This document shows positions 49,032 to 57,928 of a DNA stretch of 64,000 bases, piece after piece. The notes under the pieces are model-generated. The model was not told the DNA's origin. It saw only the letters and a program-made list of their open reading frames with translations, and made no database searches. How positions within the stretch are numbered: position 1 is the stretch's first letter; each line of letters starts with the position of its first letter. Both the position numbers and the translations under genes were made by a program. The DNA comes from WRGT01 sp964450405 (lineage in GTDB: Bacteria; Spirochaetota; UBA4802; UBA5550): NCBI GenBank assembly GCA_964450405.1, contig CAYVCQ010000012.1, positions 1-64,000 of the forward strand, read 5' to 3'.

Positions 49032-52000
49032 ATGAAAAAAGATTTCGGCTACAGGGAGATCCCTTATAACTATACATCATTCTCTGATAAAGAGATTATA
49101 CTTAAATATTTTGATGATAGCACATGGGAGCTTCTTAATAATCTTAGACACCAGAGAAAAACCGGCAGAAGTGCCCGTTTGATTTTTGAAATAATCGGTG
49201 ATATATTTGTTATCGATAGGAATCCCTATATTCTAAATGATTTCCTCAGTGATATAAAAAAACAGATAAAGTTAAAAAAACTCCATCAAATCCGTTTTGA
49301 ATCAATTTTAAAAAAAACATCCAATGAACAGATTCTCCAGCTTGTCGAAAAATTAAAAGTAGTTGATACTCAGTTTTTTAACAGATTCAAAACAGAAAAA
49401 AAGAAAAGAAAAAAGATTTTCAACTCTCTAAGTACAATTCTCTCAAAAGAGAGAATCCATTTTTCCGCGTTTCAGAAGGTATCACATGTTACAGACGCTA
49501 CCGACTGGCGAGTGGAATATCCCGAAGTAATTGTATATCCGGAAACCACCTCAGAGATTTCAAAACTCATCAAAGCAGCCAGTGCTCTTGATCTCAAGAT
49601 TATCCCTCGAGGCGGCGGTACAGGACTTACCGGCGGTGTTATACCGGTTGTTCCGGACACAATGATCATCAACACCGAAAAAATGAGAGAAATCAAAGAA
49701 ATAGAATTTGTTAATATAAACGGAAAAAATATTCCAATCATAGAAACCGATGCGGGAGTCATCACAGAGGTTGTAACTCATTTCTGTAAAGACAGAGGTT
49801 ATATATTCGCCACAGATCCAACATCCGGCTGGGCATCAACAATCGGCGGTAATATTTCCGAGAATGCCGGCGGTAAGAAATGCGTAATGTGGGGAACAGC
49901 GATTGATAATATTTTCTCTTTCAAAATTATCAATGCTGAGGGACATGTCCTTGATGTAAGAAGAAAAGATCATCCTCATAGAAAAATTGAACCGGAAGAT
50001 GAAGTAATCTTTGAAGTATACTCTCTTGCAAAAAAGAAAAGTGAAAAACTTTTAAAAACTATTACACTCAGCGGACTTGATATCAGAAAACATGGCGTGG
50101 GAAAAGACATCACAAACAAAGCATTGAAGGGTCTCCCGGGCATCCAGAAAGAAGGAGGAGATGGAGTAATCATCTCTGCTAAATTTGTTCTTTATAAACC
50201 ATTTGACCACTGCAGAACAATCTGTCTTGAATTTTTCGGAACAAATCTGGTCAATGCTTCTAAAGCCATTGTTGAAATAAGGGAATCCTTCAATTTAAAC
50301 GACCATGCTCACCTTACGGCTCTTGAACATTTTGATGAAAAATATGTCGGAGCAATAAACTACAGAAACAAATCCAATCGTAGTGAATTCCCAAAAGCTG
50401 TTCTCTTAATTGATGTTGAGAGCGACCACATTGAAGAACTAGAAATATCATCAAACAGCATTCTGGAAATAGTTAAGCCTTATAATACAGAGGGCTTTAT
50501 TGCCGATTCCGAAGAAAAGAGAGAACTCTTCTGGAAAGACAGAAAAAATCTGGGTGCCATTGCCCGTCATACAAATGCTTTCAAGCTTAATGAAGATATT
50601 GTAATACCGGTAGAATCTCTCCCTAATTTTTCAGATTTTATCGACAGACTCAATCTGCAGAAAGAACTTGAAAATAACTGTACTATAATTGATGAACTTA
50701 CAGATTATTTCAAAACTATACAGGGCAAAGAGGATGTCTTCTTCCAGTCAAAAATTGAAACTTATATAACATATATCAACGAAATTAAAACCAGGCAGAC
50801 CGAATATATACATAATATTGAAAAACCCGCAGGGAGCCTTTCTCTAAGAACCGATCCTAAAGATAATGAAAGACCGCTTTTTGAACTTCTCCGGGATGGA
50901 GATATTCAATTCTCAATTTCTGATACTGTACTGAACAGATTCAGAAAAAACTTTCACGGCTACGATGAAATAATAAATGCTTTCAATGAAATTGTTGAAT
51001 TCAGACAGAGCAGAAAACTTATAATCGCAACACACATGCATGCAGGTGACGGAAACATTCATGTAAACATCCCGGTTCATTCCAATGATTATAGAATGAT
51101 GCTCGATGCAGATGAAATAGTCGGAATTGTTATGAAAGAGACTACCGATAAATTTAACGGAGTAATCTCCGGAGAACATGGAATTGGTCTTACAAAACTT
51201 AAATTTATCGACAAAGAAATACTTGATGCTTACGCCGAATATAAAAAAGAGGCCGATCCGGAAGATCTTTTCAATCCCGGAAAATTGCGACATGACTTTC
51301 CGCACAGTTCAATATATACTCCTTCTCTTAATCTACTCGAGCTGGAAGCCTTTATACTTGAAGTTGCCGACATGAAGGATCTCACTAAGTCAATTGCCTC
51401 ATGCGTACGATGCGGTAAATGTAAAGAGGTATGCAATACCCACGTACCGGGATGCACAATGTTCTACAGTCCAAGGAATAAAATTCTGGCAGTAACCCTT
51501 ATTACTGAAGCTGTACTCTATGAAGCGCAGACATCAAACAATCTGAGTTTCCAGAATTTCCGTATGCTGCGCGAGGTATCAGATCACTGTACAGGTTGTC
51601 ACAACTGCTTCACACCATGCCCTGTAGATATAGATTTTGGACTGGTTACTCTAGCTATTAAAAATCTGCTCAACGACAGAAAGAGAGCCGAACCCAAACT
51701 GATCATCAGCTTTCTGCTGTTCTATCTGAAACGAAAGGGATATTATACCAATAAACTATTCAGACTGATTCTATTGAAATTCGGATTCTCAATGCAGAGA
51801 CTTGGATATCTTCTAAACAAGCCGGTTAACAATATAACAAAAATTATTGTTCCAAAAATTAATGGTATCCTCCAGTCACGCATGTCAAAATCAGGAACTC
51901 CATCCCTCAGGGATTATCTTGGACTTAAAGGAACAAATACATTTTTTGCATTTCAAAATCCAGAAATTGATGTTGTTAAAAGTGTGGTTTATTTCCCCGG

Positions 52001-52745
52001 CTGCGGCTCTGAAAGAATGTTTCCTGAAATCAGTATTGCAACGATTGCTCTTCTCTACAACGCAGGAGTTCGTGTGGTAATTCCTCCTGAATATCTCTGC
52101 TGCGGCTATCCATTTCTTTTTAATGGAAGGCAAAAGGAAGCTGAAATTAAGAGTTATGAAAACCGTGTTCTGTTTCACAGGATGTCGGATATTATAAACT
52201 ATATGGAAATAGAAGATGTAATCGTTTCATGCGGGACATGTTATGAAATGCTTCAGAAGTATAAAATAGAAAATATTTTTCCTAACGCTCAGATTACAGA
52301 CATCAACGCGTTTGTAGCCAGAGAAGATCTTTATAAAAAGATACACAGGGACCCGATCTTTTATCATGATCCCTGCCACTCCCCTCTCAAAGATTATGGA
52401 GTTGATAAAACGTTTGATATTATACTGGGTAATAAACCCGTTTCAATCCCTAACTGCTGTGGAGAAGGGGGAACTATGTCACTCTCCTCTCCATCAATTT
52501 CAAACGATTTGAGGGAAAGAAAAACTCTCAACATAGCATCACTTTTTGAAAAGAAAGAGAACGTTACAGTTATCACCACATGTCCCCAATGTGCTCAGGG
52601 ATTATCAAGAATAAGCGGTAAAGTCTCAGTTACCGGCAAATCGATGTCTATTTATCTTGCAGAAATTTTTCTTGGACGGGGATGGAAAAATAATTTTTTA
52701 TCAAGTGTTGTTAAAAAAGATGGTGTTGAGAGAATAATACTTTAA
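49032..52745 (+). CDS. large FAD-linked dehydrogenase with 4Fe-4S and CCG domains (DUF3683 N-terminus)
   Basis: A 1237-residue oxidoreductase. Order: DUF3683-like N-terminus (EIPYNYTSFSDKEII, HQRKTGRSARLIFEIIGDIFVIDRNPY); FAD-binding type 4 domain (~160-390, IPRGGGTGLTGGVIPVVPDTMI, SENAGGKKC); FAD-oxidase C-terminal domain to ~760 (THMHAGDGNIHVNIPVHS, GVISGEHGIGLTK); ferredoxin pair (CVRCGKCKEVCNTHVPGC at ~790, CTGCHNCFTPCPVD at ~854); then two cysteine-rich CCG domains (PGCGSERMFPE...CCGYPF and DPCHSPL...CCGEGG). Such fusions oxidise D-lactate, glycolate or another 2-hydroxy acid and pass electrons via FeS centres to the membrane. Two ~60-residue inserts follow the FAD part (ELENNCTIIDELTDYF). 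Single gene, weak ribosome binding site. Substrate not determined. Confidence 0.93.
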   Translation: MKKDFGYREIPYNYTSFSDKEIILKYFDDSTWELLNNLRHQRKTGRSARLIFEIIGDIFVIDRNPYILNDFLSDIKKQIKLKKLHQIRFESILKKTSNEQILQLVEKLKVVDTQFFNRFKTEKKKRKKIFNSLSTILSKERIHFSAFQKVSHVTDATDWRVEYPEVIVYPETTSEISKLIKAASALDLKIIPRGGGTGLTGGVIPVVPDTMIINTEKMREIKEIEFVNINGKNIPIIETDAGVITEVVTHFCKDRGYIFATDPTSGWASTIGGNISENAGGKKCVMWGTAIDNIFSFKIINAEGHVLDVRRKDHPHRKIEPEDEVIFEVYSLAKKKSEKLLKTITLSGLDIRKHGVGKDITNKALKGLPGIQKEGGDGVIISAKFVLYKPFDHCRTICLEFFGTNLVNASKAIVEIRESFNLNDHAHLTALEHFDEKYVGAINYRNKSNRSEFPKAVLLIDVESDHIEELEISSNSILEIVKPYNTEGFIADSEEKRELFWKDRKNLGAIARHTNAFKLNEDIVIPVESLPNFSDFIDRLNLQKELENNCTIIDELTDYFKTIQGKEDVFFQSKIETYITYINEIKTRQTEYIHNIEKPAGSLSLRTDPKDNERPLFELLRDGDIQFSISDTVLNRFRKNFHGYDEIINAFNEIVEFRQSRKLIIATHMHAGDGNIHVNIPVHSNDYRMMLDADEIVGIVMKETTDKFNGVISGEHGIGLTKLKFIDKEILDAYAEYKKEADPEDLFNPGKLRHDFPHSSIYTPSLNLLELEAFILEVADMKDLTKSIASCVRCGKCKEVCNTHVPGCTMFYSPRNKILAVTLITEAVLYEAQTSNNLSFQNFRMLREVSDHCTGCHNCFTPCPVDIDFGLVTLAIKNLLNDRKRAEPKLIISFLLFYLKRKGYYTNKLFRLILLKFGFSMQRLGYLLNKPVNNITKIIVPKINGILQSRMSKSGTPSLRDYLGLKGTNTFFAFQNPEIDVVKSVVYFPGCGSERMFPEISIATIALLYNAGVRVVIPPEYLCCGYPFLFNGRQKEAEIKSYENRVLFHRMSDIINYMEIEDVIVSCGTCYEMLQKYKIENIFPNAQITDINAFVAREDLYKKIHRDPIFYHDPCHSPLKDYGVDKTFDIILGNKPVSIPNCCGEGGTMSLSSPSISNDLRERKTLNIASLFEKKENVTVITTCPQCAQGLSRISGKVSVTGKSMSIYLAEIFLGRGWKNNFLSSVVKKDGVERIIL

Positions 52746-52802
52746 AAAAACTCAAAATTGTCGAAAATTATAGATATAAATATTCGATTAAAAGGTAGAA
52801 AT

Positions 52803-53453
52803 ATGAAACATCTCCTGATCATTCTTTTTTTGATTACCCCAGTGCTTCTTTTCTCTCAGGATAAAGTTGCGGATAATAAAGCTTCTGAAACTAAAGTTGC
52901 TGAGAGCAAAGATAATAAATTCGATATAACTAAACAGCCGGTTCTCTCTGTTTTTACCAATCTTTTTAAATTGAAAAATTTAAATTTTTCAAAAGAGCGG
53001 AGGGACGACAAAGGGGAGATACTTGAAACACAGTTCCAGATTGAAAATCTGACAAATACATCTATGAATCTTTACATTTTTGTAATAGCAACAAATGAAA
53101 AAGATTTTGTTCCGGTTTCAAGCTTTGATAAACCGGATCTGGAAGATAATGACTTACTGAAACTTATTCAGACATATCCTGATGATGTATCAAACTATGA
53201 ATATTTGGAAAAAGATCCTACCGGAAAAGAAATAAAAGTATACCAGAAATATCCGAAGGATATTAAAGCAGGTATTGATAAAAAAACCGGAAAGCCATAT
53301 GAGTTAAGAGATGTTATAACTTTTCATGCTCGGCACTTTAGTCCATATATTAAGAAATATTACTTTTTCAATCAGATTACAATTCTGATATTTGATTCAG
53401 ACGAAAAACTCATTTTCAGACAAAACTATAAAGTTAAAGAAGTTAAAAGGTAA
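52803..53453 (+). CDS. exported protein of unknown function
   Basis: A 216-residue protein with a signal peptide (MKHLLIILFLITPVLLFSQ). A Lys/Asp/Glu-rich linker (DKVADNKASETKVAESKDNK) precedes a probable beta-rich domain: LNFSKERRDDKGEILETQFQIENLTNTSMNLYIFVIATNEKDF and FHARHFSPYIKKYYFFNQITILIFDSDEKLIFRQNY. No named family. ATG 52803 has AAGGTAG upstream; an in-frame TTG at 52758 would place the signal peptide internally. It follows the large dehydrogenase by 57 bases and may be on the same transcript; its 3' end overlaps the convergent gene by 11 bases. Confidence 0.7.
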   Translation: MKHLLIILFLITPVLLFSQDKVADNKASETKVAESKDNKFDITKQPVLSVFTNLFKLKNLNFSKERRDDKGEILETQFQIENLTNTSMNLYIFVIATNEKDFVPVSSFDKPDLEDNDLLKLIQTYPDDVSNYEYLEKDPTGKEIKVYQKYPKDIKAGIDKKTGKPYELRDVITFHARHFSPYIKKYYFFNQITILIFDSDEKLIFRQNYKVKEVKR

Positions 53454-53928
53454 AAATCCTCATCAATTCCATCTTAAGCTCAGAGAGGTTTGATACAATC
53501 AGGCCTCCTGAGTTCAATATAAAATATTCCACCTGAAGATTTACAACTGAACCTTCATTATCCCCGGATTTTCTGAAATCACTTCTGTAACCGCAGATCT
53601 TTTTATTCAAAGCAGCCGCATAACCTATCTCAGATGCAGTACCGCTGTCAACATCAGTGCCGTCCAGGACCGCCAGCATTCCGTCAGACTTTTCGATTCC
53701 ATCCCTGTTATTTTCTGCAATTATTCTGTTAAGTTTTATCCACTCTGAACGTCTTACCTCATTGTCCTTAATGTTATTTACCCTTTCAATCAGATTTTCC
53801 GGTGTCAATTTCCATGGATCAATTATTGTTAAACCCAGTTCATAAAAAATCGGCGATATTTTTTCATACAGAAATAATCTCCCGGATTCTGAAAAACCAA
53901 GAGGGGATGCTATATAGATTTTATTCAT
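53443..53928 (-). CDS. nucleoside 2-deoxyribosyltransferase-like protein
   Basis: A 161-residue protein with the fold and motifs of nucleoside 2-deoxyribosyltransferases: IYIASPLGFSESGRLFLYEKI (substrate loop), SDGMLAVLDGTDVDSGTASEIGYAAALNKKICGYRSD, where the Glu of SGTASEIGYA matches the catalytic nucleophile. It would exchange or hydrolyse nucleobases in nucleotide salvage. AGGAAATAAA precedes the ATG. A fully hydrolytic homologue (DNPH1-type) is also possible. Confidence 0.88.
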   Translation of the reverse strand: MNKIYIASPLGFSESGRLFLYEKISPIFYELGLTIIDPWKLTPENLIERVNNIKDNEVRRSEWIKLNRIIAENNRDGIEKSDGMLAVLDGTDVDSGTASEIGYAAALNKKICGYRSDFRKSGDNEGSVVNLQVEYFILNSGGLIVSNLSELKMELMRIFTF

Positions 53929-54111
53929 TTTATTTCCTGTAAATTTAATTAGTAAGTAAAACTATAATTTCTGCCGATTCAAATAGTATAGGTAAGAGTC
54001 ACAGAATCAGAGTTTTTATGACCATCCTAAAAAATCATTGACTCAATTTAATGGAAAATATTATTATTTTTCAAGATATTAATTAAAAAAAGAATCCGTC
54101 GGAGTAACTTT

Positions 54112-54765
54112 ATGAAATATGGTATGGTCAAGCAGTTCTCGAATGCTGCTATTGATAATGCTTACAGTTTTATTTTTAAAATAGTCGATTTTGGAAAAAT
54201 TCTAATAGAAGTATTCTGGGGATTTTTAGATATCTGGCTCGCATTTTTTGGAATATTCTATAATTTCTTTATGTATTTTTACTATATATTCCTTTTTATT
54301 ATTGATAGAGGATCCGAGTCAAGCGGTCCCAATTTACGAACACGAAGCAAATCTCAGAAGGTATCAAGAATTCCATCTATCACATTAGATAAGACACCAT
54401 CGGTAATACCATCTATGTATAGAGTAAAAACTGCAACGGCTGATACAGGCAAAGCTATATCGTCTGCTGTAGCAAGTGTCAGCACTAAAACCACTGTTAC
54501 TGTTCAAAAAGGACTCAACCCTTTAAAAACAGCTCCCTCCAAGGGATCAAAGAAACCTTTCTTTAAATCTACTCTTGAATTCATTGTGGAATTTTTTGTA
54601 ACAGTAAAAGATATTTTAACAAAACCGTTTATTCTTATTGCTGAATTTTTTGCCGGAAAGTTAACCCCGGTTAGAGAAAATGAACAGCAAAAACCGGAAC
54701 AAGGAAGAAGAATAAGTCTTATTGATCAATACATGAAAGAGTATGAAAAACAAAAAAGAAAATAA
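54112..54765 (+). CDS. hypothetical membrane-associated protein
   Basis: A 217-residue protein. Residues ~14-66 form one or two long hydrophobic aromatic stretches (KILIEVFWGFLDIWLAFFGIFYNFFMYFYYIFLFIIDRG). A Ser/Thr/Lys-rich, probably disordered part follows (KSQKVSRIPSITLDKTPSVIPS), then an amphipathic hydrophobic segment (LEFIVEFFVTVKDILTKPFILIAEFF) and a charged tail. No family recognised. The GGAG site precedes ATG, and a strong terminator follows. Confidence 0.65.
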   Translation: MKYGMVKQFSNAAIDNAYSFIFKIVDFGKILIEVFWGFLDIWLAFFGIFYNFFMYFYYIFLFIIDRGSESSGPNLRTRSKSQKVSRIPSITLDKTPSVIPSMYRVKTATADTGKAISSAVASVSTKTTVTVQKGLNPLKTAPSKGSKKPFFKSTLEFIVEFFVTVKDILTKPFILIAEFFAGKLTPVRENEQQKPEQGRRISLIDQYMKEYEKQKRK

Positions 54766-54785
54766 TAACTCCAATTTCTGGTAAT

Positions 54786-54813
54786 AAAAAACCCGGTTAT
54801 TCCGGGTTTTTTA
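54786..54813. terminator. bidirectional rho-independent terminator
   Basis: AAAAACCCGG and CCGGGTTTTT pair around TTATT, with A-run on one side and T-run on the other. It sits 20 bases after the gene ending at 54765 and faces the convergent purH gene. Confidence 0.88.
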
Positions 54814-54837
54814 TTACTCAAACACTGCTGGTAAATA

Positions 54838-54890
54838 TAGTTTCCCCCGCGCCTGAGGCGCGGGGAAAATAAATTTCACCGTTTTTTATT
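54838..54890. repeat. dispersed palindromic repeat copy with intact GC core
   Basis: TTTCCCCCGCGCC (54841-54853) and GGCGCGGGGAAA (54857-54868) pair around TGA, again with five C against four G as at 14744. The right flank AAATTTCACCGTTTTTTATT matches the flank at 1341. It lies directly after the purH stop. Confidence 0.75.
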
Positions 54891-56177
54891 TTAATGCTTA
54901 AAGGCTCGCTGCCCGGTAAATATCATTGTAACTTTCGGATCAGCTTCATTACATGCTTCAATCGATTCAAAATCTCTTATCGATCCGCCCGGCTGAAGTA
55001 TTGCAGATATCCCCTGGTCAATTATAACATCAACACCATCCCTGAAAGGAAAAAATGCATCCGAAATTGCAACCGATCCCTTAAGTCCGCCCTTTGCCTC
55101 AGAAGTCTCTTCATCAATTTTAATCTTATCTGAACTGTTACGCTCTCCTTTCTTAACAGATAATTCTAGCTCCTTGTAAGTAATACCATATCTGTCATGA
55201 GATAAGAGATCTGCATATTTAGTATAAGCCTTGAATATAGCGATCTCCGCTACTCCCACCCTGTCCTGCTCTCCTGTTCCAATTCCGACTGTTACTCCAT
55301 CCTTGACATATATAACAGAGTTTGAGGTAACTCCCTGCTCTACATACCAGCCAAAAAGCATGTCATCAAATTCCCTGGAGGTAGGAGTCCGCTCAATACT
55401 GTATTTTTTTTCTTTATACTCTGTTAATGCAGGTAAAAAGTCATCTTTTGATTTAATTCTGGTAGTTGATGATTGCTGTACTATTAAACCTCCATCCATT
55501 AGAGATTTAAAATCCGGGAAGACTACATCCCTAAGCTCAGCGAGACGATCAATTCTCGGGATTTTCACTATTCTTAAATTCTTCTTCTTTTTAAGAATTT
55601 CAAGGGCAACTCCATCATACTCAGGCGCGACTACAACTTCAAGATAGAGATCAGCAATCAGTTCCGCGGCCTCTTTATCGCAAATTCTATTCATTGCAAG
55701 GCATCCGCCGAAGGCTGCAATTCTGTCAGCCCTGTATGCTCTGTTAAATGCTTCTGCAATGGATGAACCATATGCAGCACCACATGGATTATTATGTTTA
55801 ACAATAACTGCGGCCGGTTTGTCCATGAGGTACTTTAATATATTAAGTGCATTATCTATATCAGTCAGGTTGATCTTACCCGGATGCTTTCCGAACTGAA
55901 TCAGCATCTCCTCATCAATACCGCTTACAAATGCATTACCCGGCTTAATAAACTCACAACCGCCTAACACCAGATTGCCGTTTACCAGTTCATACATTGC
56001 GGCTTCCTGTCCGGGATTTTCCCCATACCTTAAACCTCTTTCAACTTCAACACCTTCATCATTGATTTTCCATATTCTTTTTTTATACTGAAGTTTCTGA
56101 TTACCATAAATAATAGTCATCTCTTCAGGAAAATTATCATCAAGTATTGTCTGGTATGTTTTTTTAATATCTGTCAT
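54891..56177 (-). CDS. purH: stand-alone AICAR transformylase (PurH-like, no IMP cyclohydrolase domain)
   Basis: A 428-residue protein equivalent to the C-terminal part of PurH, which formylates AICAR with 10-formyl-THF in purine synthesis. Conserved segments: GLRYGENPGQEAAMY, KPAAVIVKHNNPCGAAYG (catalytic Lys-His), RIAAFGGCLAMNR, and GSVAISDAFFPFRDGVDVIIDQGISAILQPGGSIRD. Typical bifunctional PurH has about 520 residues and an N-terminal MGS-like IMP cyclohydrolase domain; that domain is missing here, so ring closure needs another protein. GAGGGTAGGAA precedes the ATG. It is last in a run of coupled envelope genes, 13 bases after the gene before it. Confidence 0.92.
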   Translation of the reverse strand: MTDIKKTYQTILDDNFPEEMTIIYGNQKLQYKKRIWKINDEGVEVERGLRYGENPGQEAAMYELVNGNLVLGGCEFIKPGNAFVSGIDEEMLIQFGKHPGKINLTDIDNALNILKYLMDKPAAVIVKHNNPCGAAYGSSIAEAFNRAYRADRIAAFGGCLAMNRICDKEAAELIADLYLEVVVAPEYDGVALEILKKKKNLRIVKIPRIDRLAELRDVVFPDFKSLMDGGLIVQQSSTTRIKSKDDFLPALTEYKEKKYSIERTPTSREFDDMLFGWYVEQGVTSNSVIYVKDGVTVGIGTGEQDRVGVAEIAIFKAYTKYADLLSHDRYGITYKELELSVKKGERNSSDKIKIDEETSEAKGGLKGSVAISDAFFPFRDGVDVIIDQGISAILQPGGSIRDFESIEACNEADPKVTMIFTGQRAFKH

Positions 56178-56190
56178 TTCCTACCCTCTA

Positions 56191-56640
56191 TCATTCAATA
56201 ACCGTAGATCCATCCATCATAATTACATCAAGAATAAATTCATTCCTTTTACTGCCAAGCGGTGTGTAGCCCATAAGCTGCCCTTTAAATTCAAATTTAG
56301 AATTCAATGTCAGCAGATCAATTGTATCTTTATTTTCCAGAAATACAAAAAAAATAAATTTCTGATTATACGCAGCTGAGTCTGAAGATTCTATAATAAT
56401 ACGATATTTTTTTTTATACCTTTCACTTGCGGATATACCGGTAATTATGCCGCGTCCAATAACAATTCTGTTTACTAAACCATCGAACAGTTCATCCCGT
56501 TGAATCAGCTGTCTGCCGTTAAAATCCCTGAAAAAAACAGAATCAAGGACTACATCCGATTCATCTCCGGAGGAAATCCCGCACATTAAGAAAATGAGTG
56601 CCGGTATTAGTAAAATATTTTTTATCAATTTATTCTTCAT
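56191..56640 (-). CDS. exported protein of unknown function
   Basis: A 149-residue protein with a signal sequence (NILLIPALIFLMCGISSG); a Cys at residue 20 might be lipidated (LMCG), though the context is not a perfect lipobox. The mature part is beta-rich: DSVFFRDFNGRQLIQRDELFDGLVNRIVIGRGIITGISA, and FKGQLMGYTPLGSKRNEFILDVIM, suggestive of an OB-like barrel. Its start lies inside the 3' end of the HtrA gene (11-base overlap), so it is coupled to it. No family recognised. Confidence 0.7.
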   Translation of the reverse strand: MKNKLIKNILLIPALIFLMCGISSGDESDVVLDSVFFRDFNGRQLIQRDELFDGLVNRIVIGRGIITGISASERYKKKYRIIIESSDSAAYNQKFIFFVFLENKDTIDLLTLNSKFEFKGQLMGYTPLGSKRNEFILDVIMMDGSTVIE

Positions 56641-57928
56641 TTTTCAAATCTTCAAAATATATTTCATGCGTTCCTGAATCTCTCAAAACAATAATACTTC
56701 GAATTTTTCTTTCTGATGATCTGTATTTTTCTATGAAACTTTCAAGTGATGAAATTTTTTTATTATTTACTGAAATTATTACATCCCCCTCTTCAATCTC
56801 TTTATGGGGGCTTCTTGGAGAAAGATATGTCACCACTATATTTCCCGAAATGGCATCTTCATCAACTTCAACACCGTATGAATGAAAAAGCTGTTCCAGT
56901 TCACTTTGCAGTCTTACATACTCATCCTTCTCTCTCAAAACAAATTTAATATCAATAATTTTTCCATTTCGCGAGAGTAGTATTTCAATACGGGAACCGA
57001 CACCCTTGTTACCGATTATTTTTGTTAGCGCGCCCAGACTATCTATTTTCTGATTATCAATTTCCTTTATGATATCACCCTGTTTAATACCCGATGTATC
57101 TGCCGGGGAGTTCCTTATAACTGAGAGAACCTCAACACTTCTATTTTCTTTATTCTGAGAAAAACTTTTTTCTCTTGCTACAAATCCAAGCCAGCCCCTT
57201 TTTACTCTTCCAAAACTTGTGAGATCAAAACAGACCTGTTTGACAATATTTGACGGAATAGCAAAACTAATTCCCTGAAATCCCCCCGATGCCGATCTTA
57301 TAGCAGTATTAATACCGACCATTTCGCCGTTTAGATTTACCAGCGGTCCCCCGGAATTCCCGGGATTAATTGATACATCGGTCTGGATAAAATCTTCAAT
57401 ATCAGTAAATCCGATATTATCTCTCCCTTTAGATGAGACGATTCCTGCAGTTATTGATTGCTTTAGACCATATGGATTCCCTATGGCTATAACCCATTCC
57501 CCCTCATTCAACTCATTCGAATCCGCAAGTTTTAGAGGGATAAATTTTTTCCCTTCTTCATTATTAAGTTTTAATACGGCAAGATCAGTTTTATAATCTG
57601 AGAGAAAATATTTCCCGTTCTGAAAAAGCTGAAGTTCATATGTAGTTCCATCATTGCAGACTGCTTTAAAATAATTTCCCTTTTTAACAACATGGTAATT
57701 AGTAACTATAAAGCCGCTTTTTGAAATGATAGTCCCTGTGCCGTATGACATTCGAGTGAGTTTAACTACTCCATCTACTTCCCGTTTTTCATATGCTACA
57801 ATATTTACTACTGAGGGTTTTGCAATCGATGCCGCGCTAACGAAATAACTGTTGAAGTTTACAGGATTTGCACTTAAACCCGCGGATGAAAATATCAGTA
57901 GAATTAAATAAAACTTTCTCATATTCAT
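56630..57928 (-). CDS. htrA: HtrA/DegP-like periplasmic serine protease
   Basis: A 432-residue S1C protease. A signal peptide (FYLILLIFSSAGLSA) directs export. The catalytic triad is His79 (VTNYHVV), Asp115 (YKTDLAVLK) and Ser192 (INPGNSGGPLVN). Two C-terminal PDZ domains follow (RGWLGFVAREKS... and LEQLFHSYGVEVDEDAISGNIVV...). It degrades or refolds damaged envelope proteins. The start overlaps the amidase stop by four bases (ATGA), and its end overlaps the next gene by 11 bases; the cluster is therefore translated as a chain. An ATG two codons on is an alternative start. Confidence 0.95.
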   Translation of the reverse strand: MNMRKFYLILLIFSSAGLSANPVNFNSYFVSAASIAKPSVVNIVAYEKREVDGVVKLTRMSYGTGTIISKSGFIVTNYHVVKKGNYFKAVCNDGTTYELQLFQNGKYFLSDYKTDLAVLKLNNEEGKKFIPLKLADSNELNEGEWVIAIGNPYGLKQSITAGIVSSKGRDNIGFTDIEDFIQTDVSINPGNSGGPLVNLNGEMVGINTAIRSASGGFQGISFAIPSNIVKQVCFDLTSFGRVKRGWLGFVAREKSFSQNKENRSVEVLSVIRNSPADTSGIKQGDIIKEIDNQKIDSLGALTKIIGNKGVGSRIEILLSRNGKIIDIKFVLREKDEYVRLQSELEQLFHSYGVEVDEDAISGNIVVTYLSPRSPHKEIEEGDVIISVNNKKISSLESFIEKYRSSERKIRSIIVLRDSGTHEIYFEDLKNEE

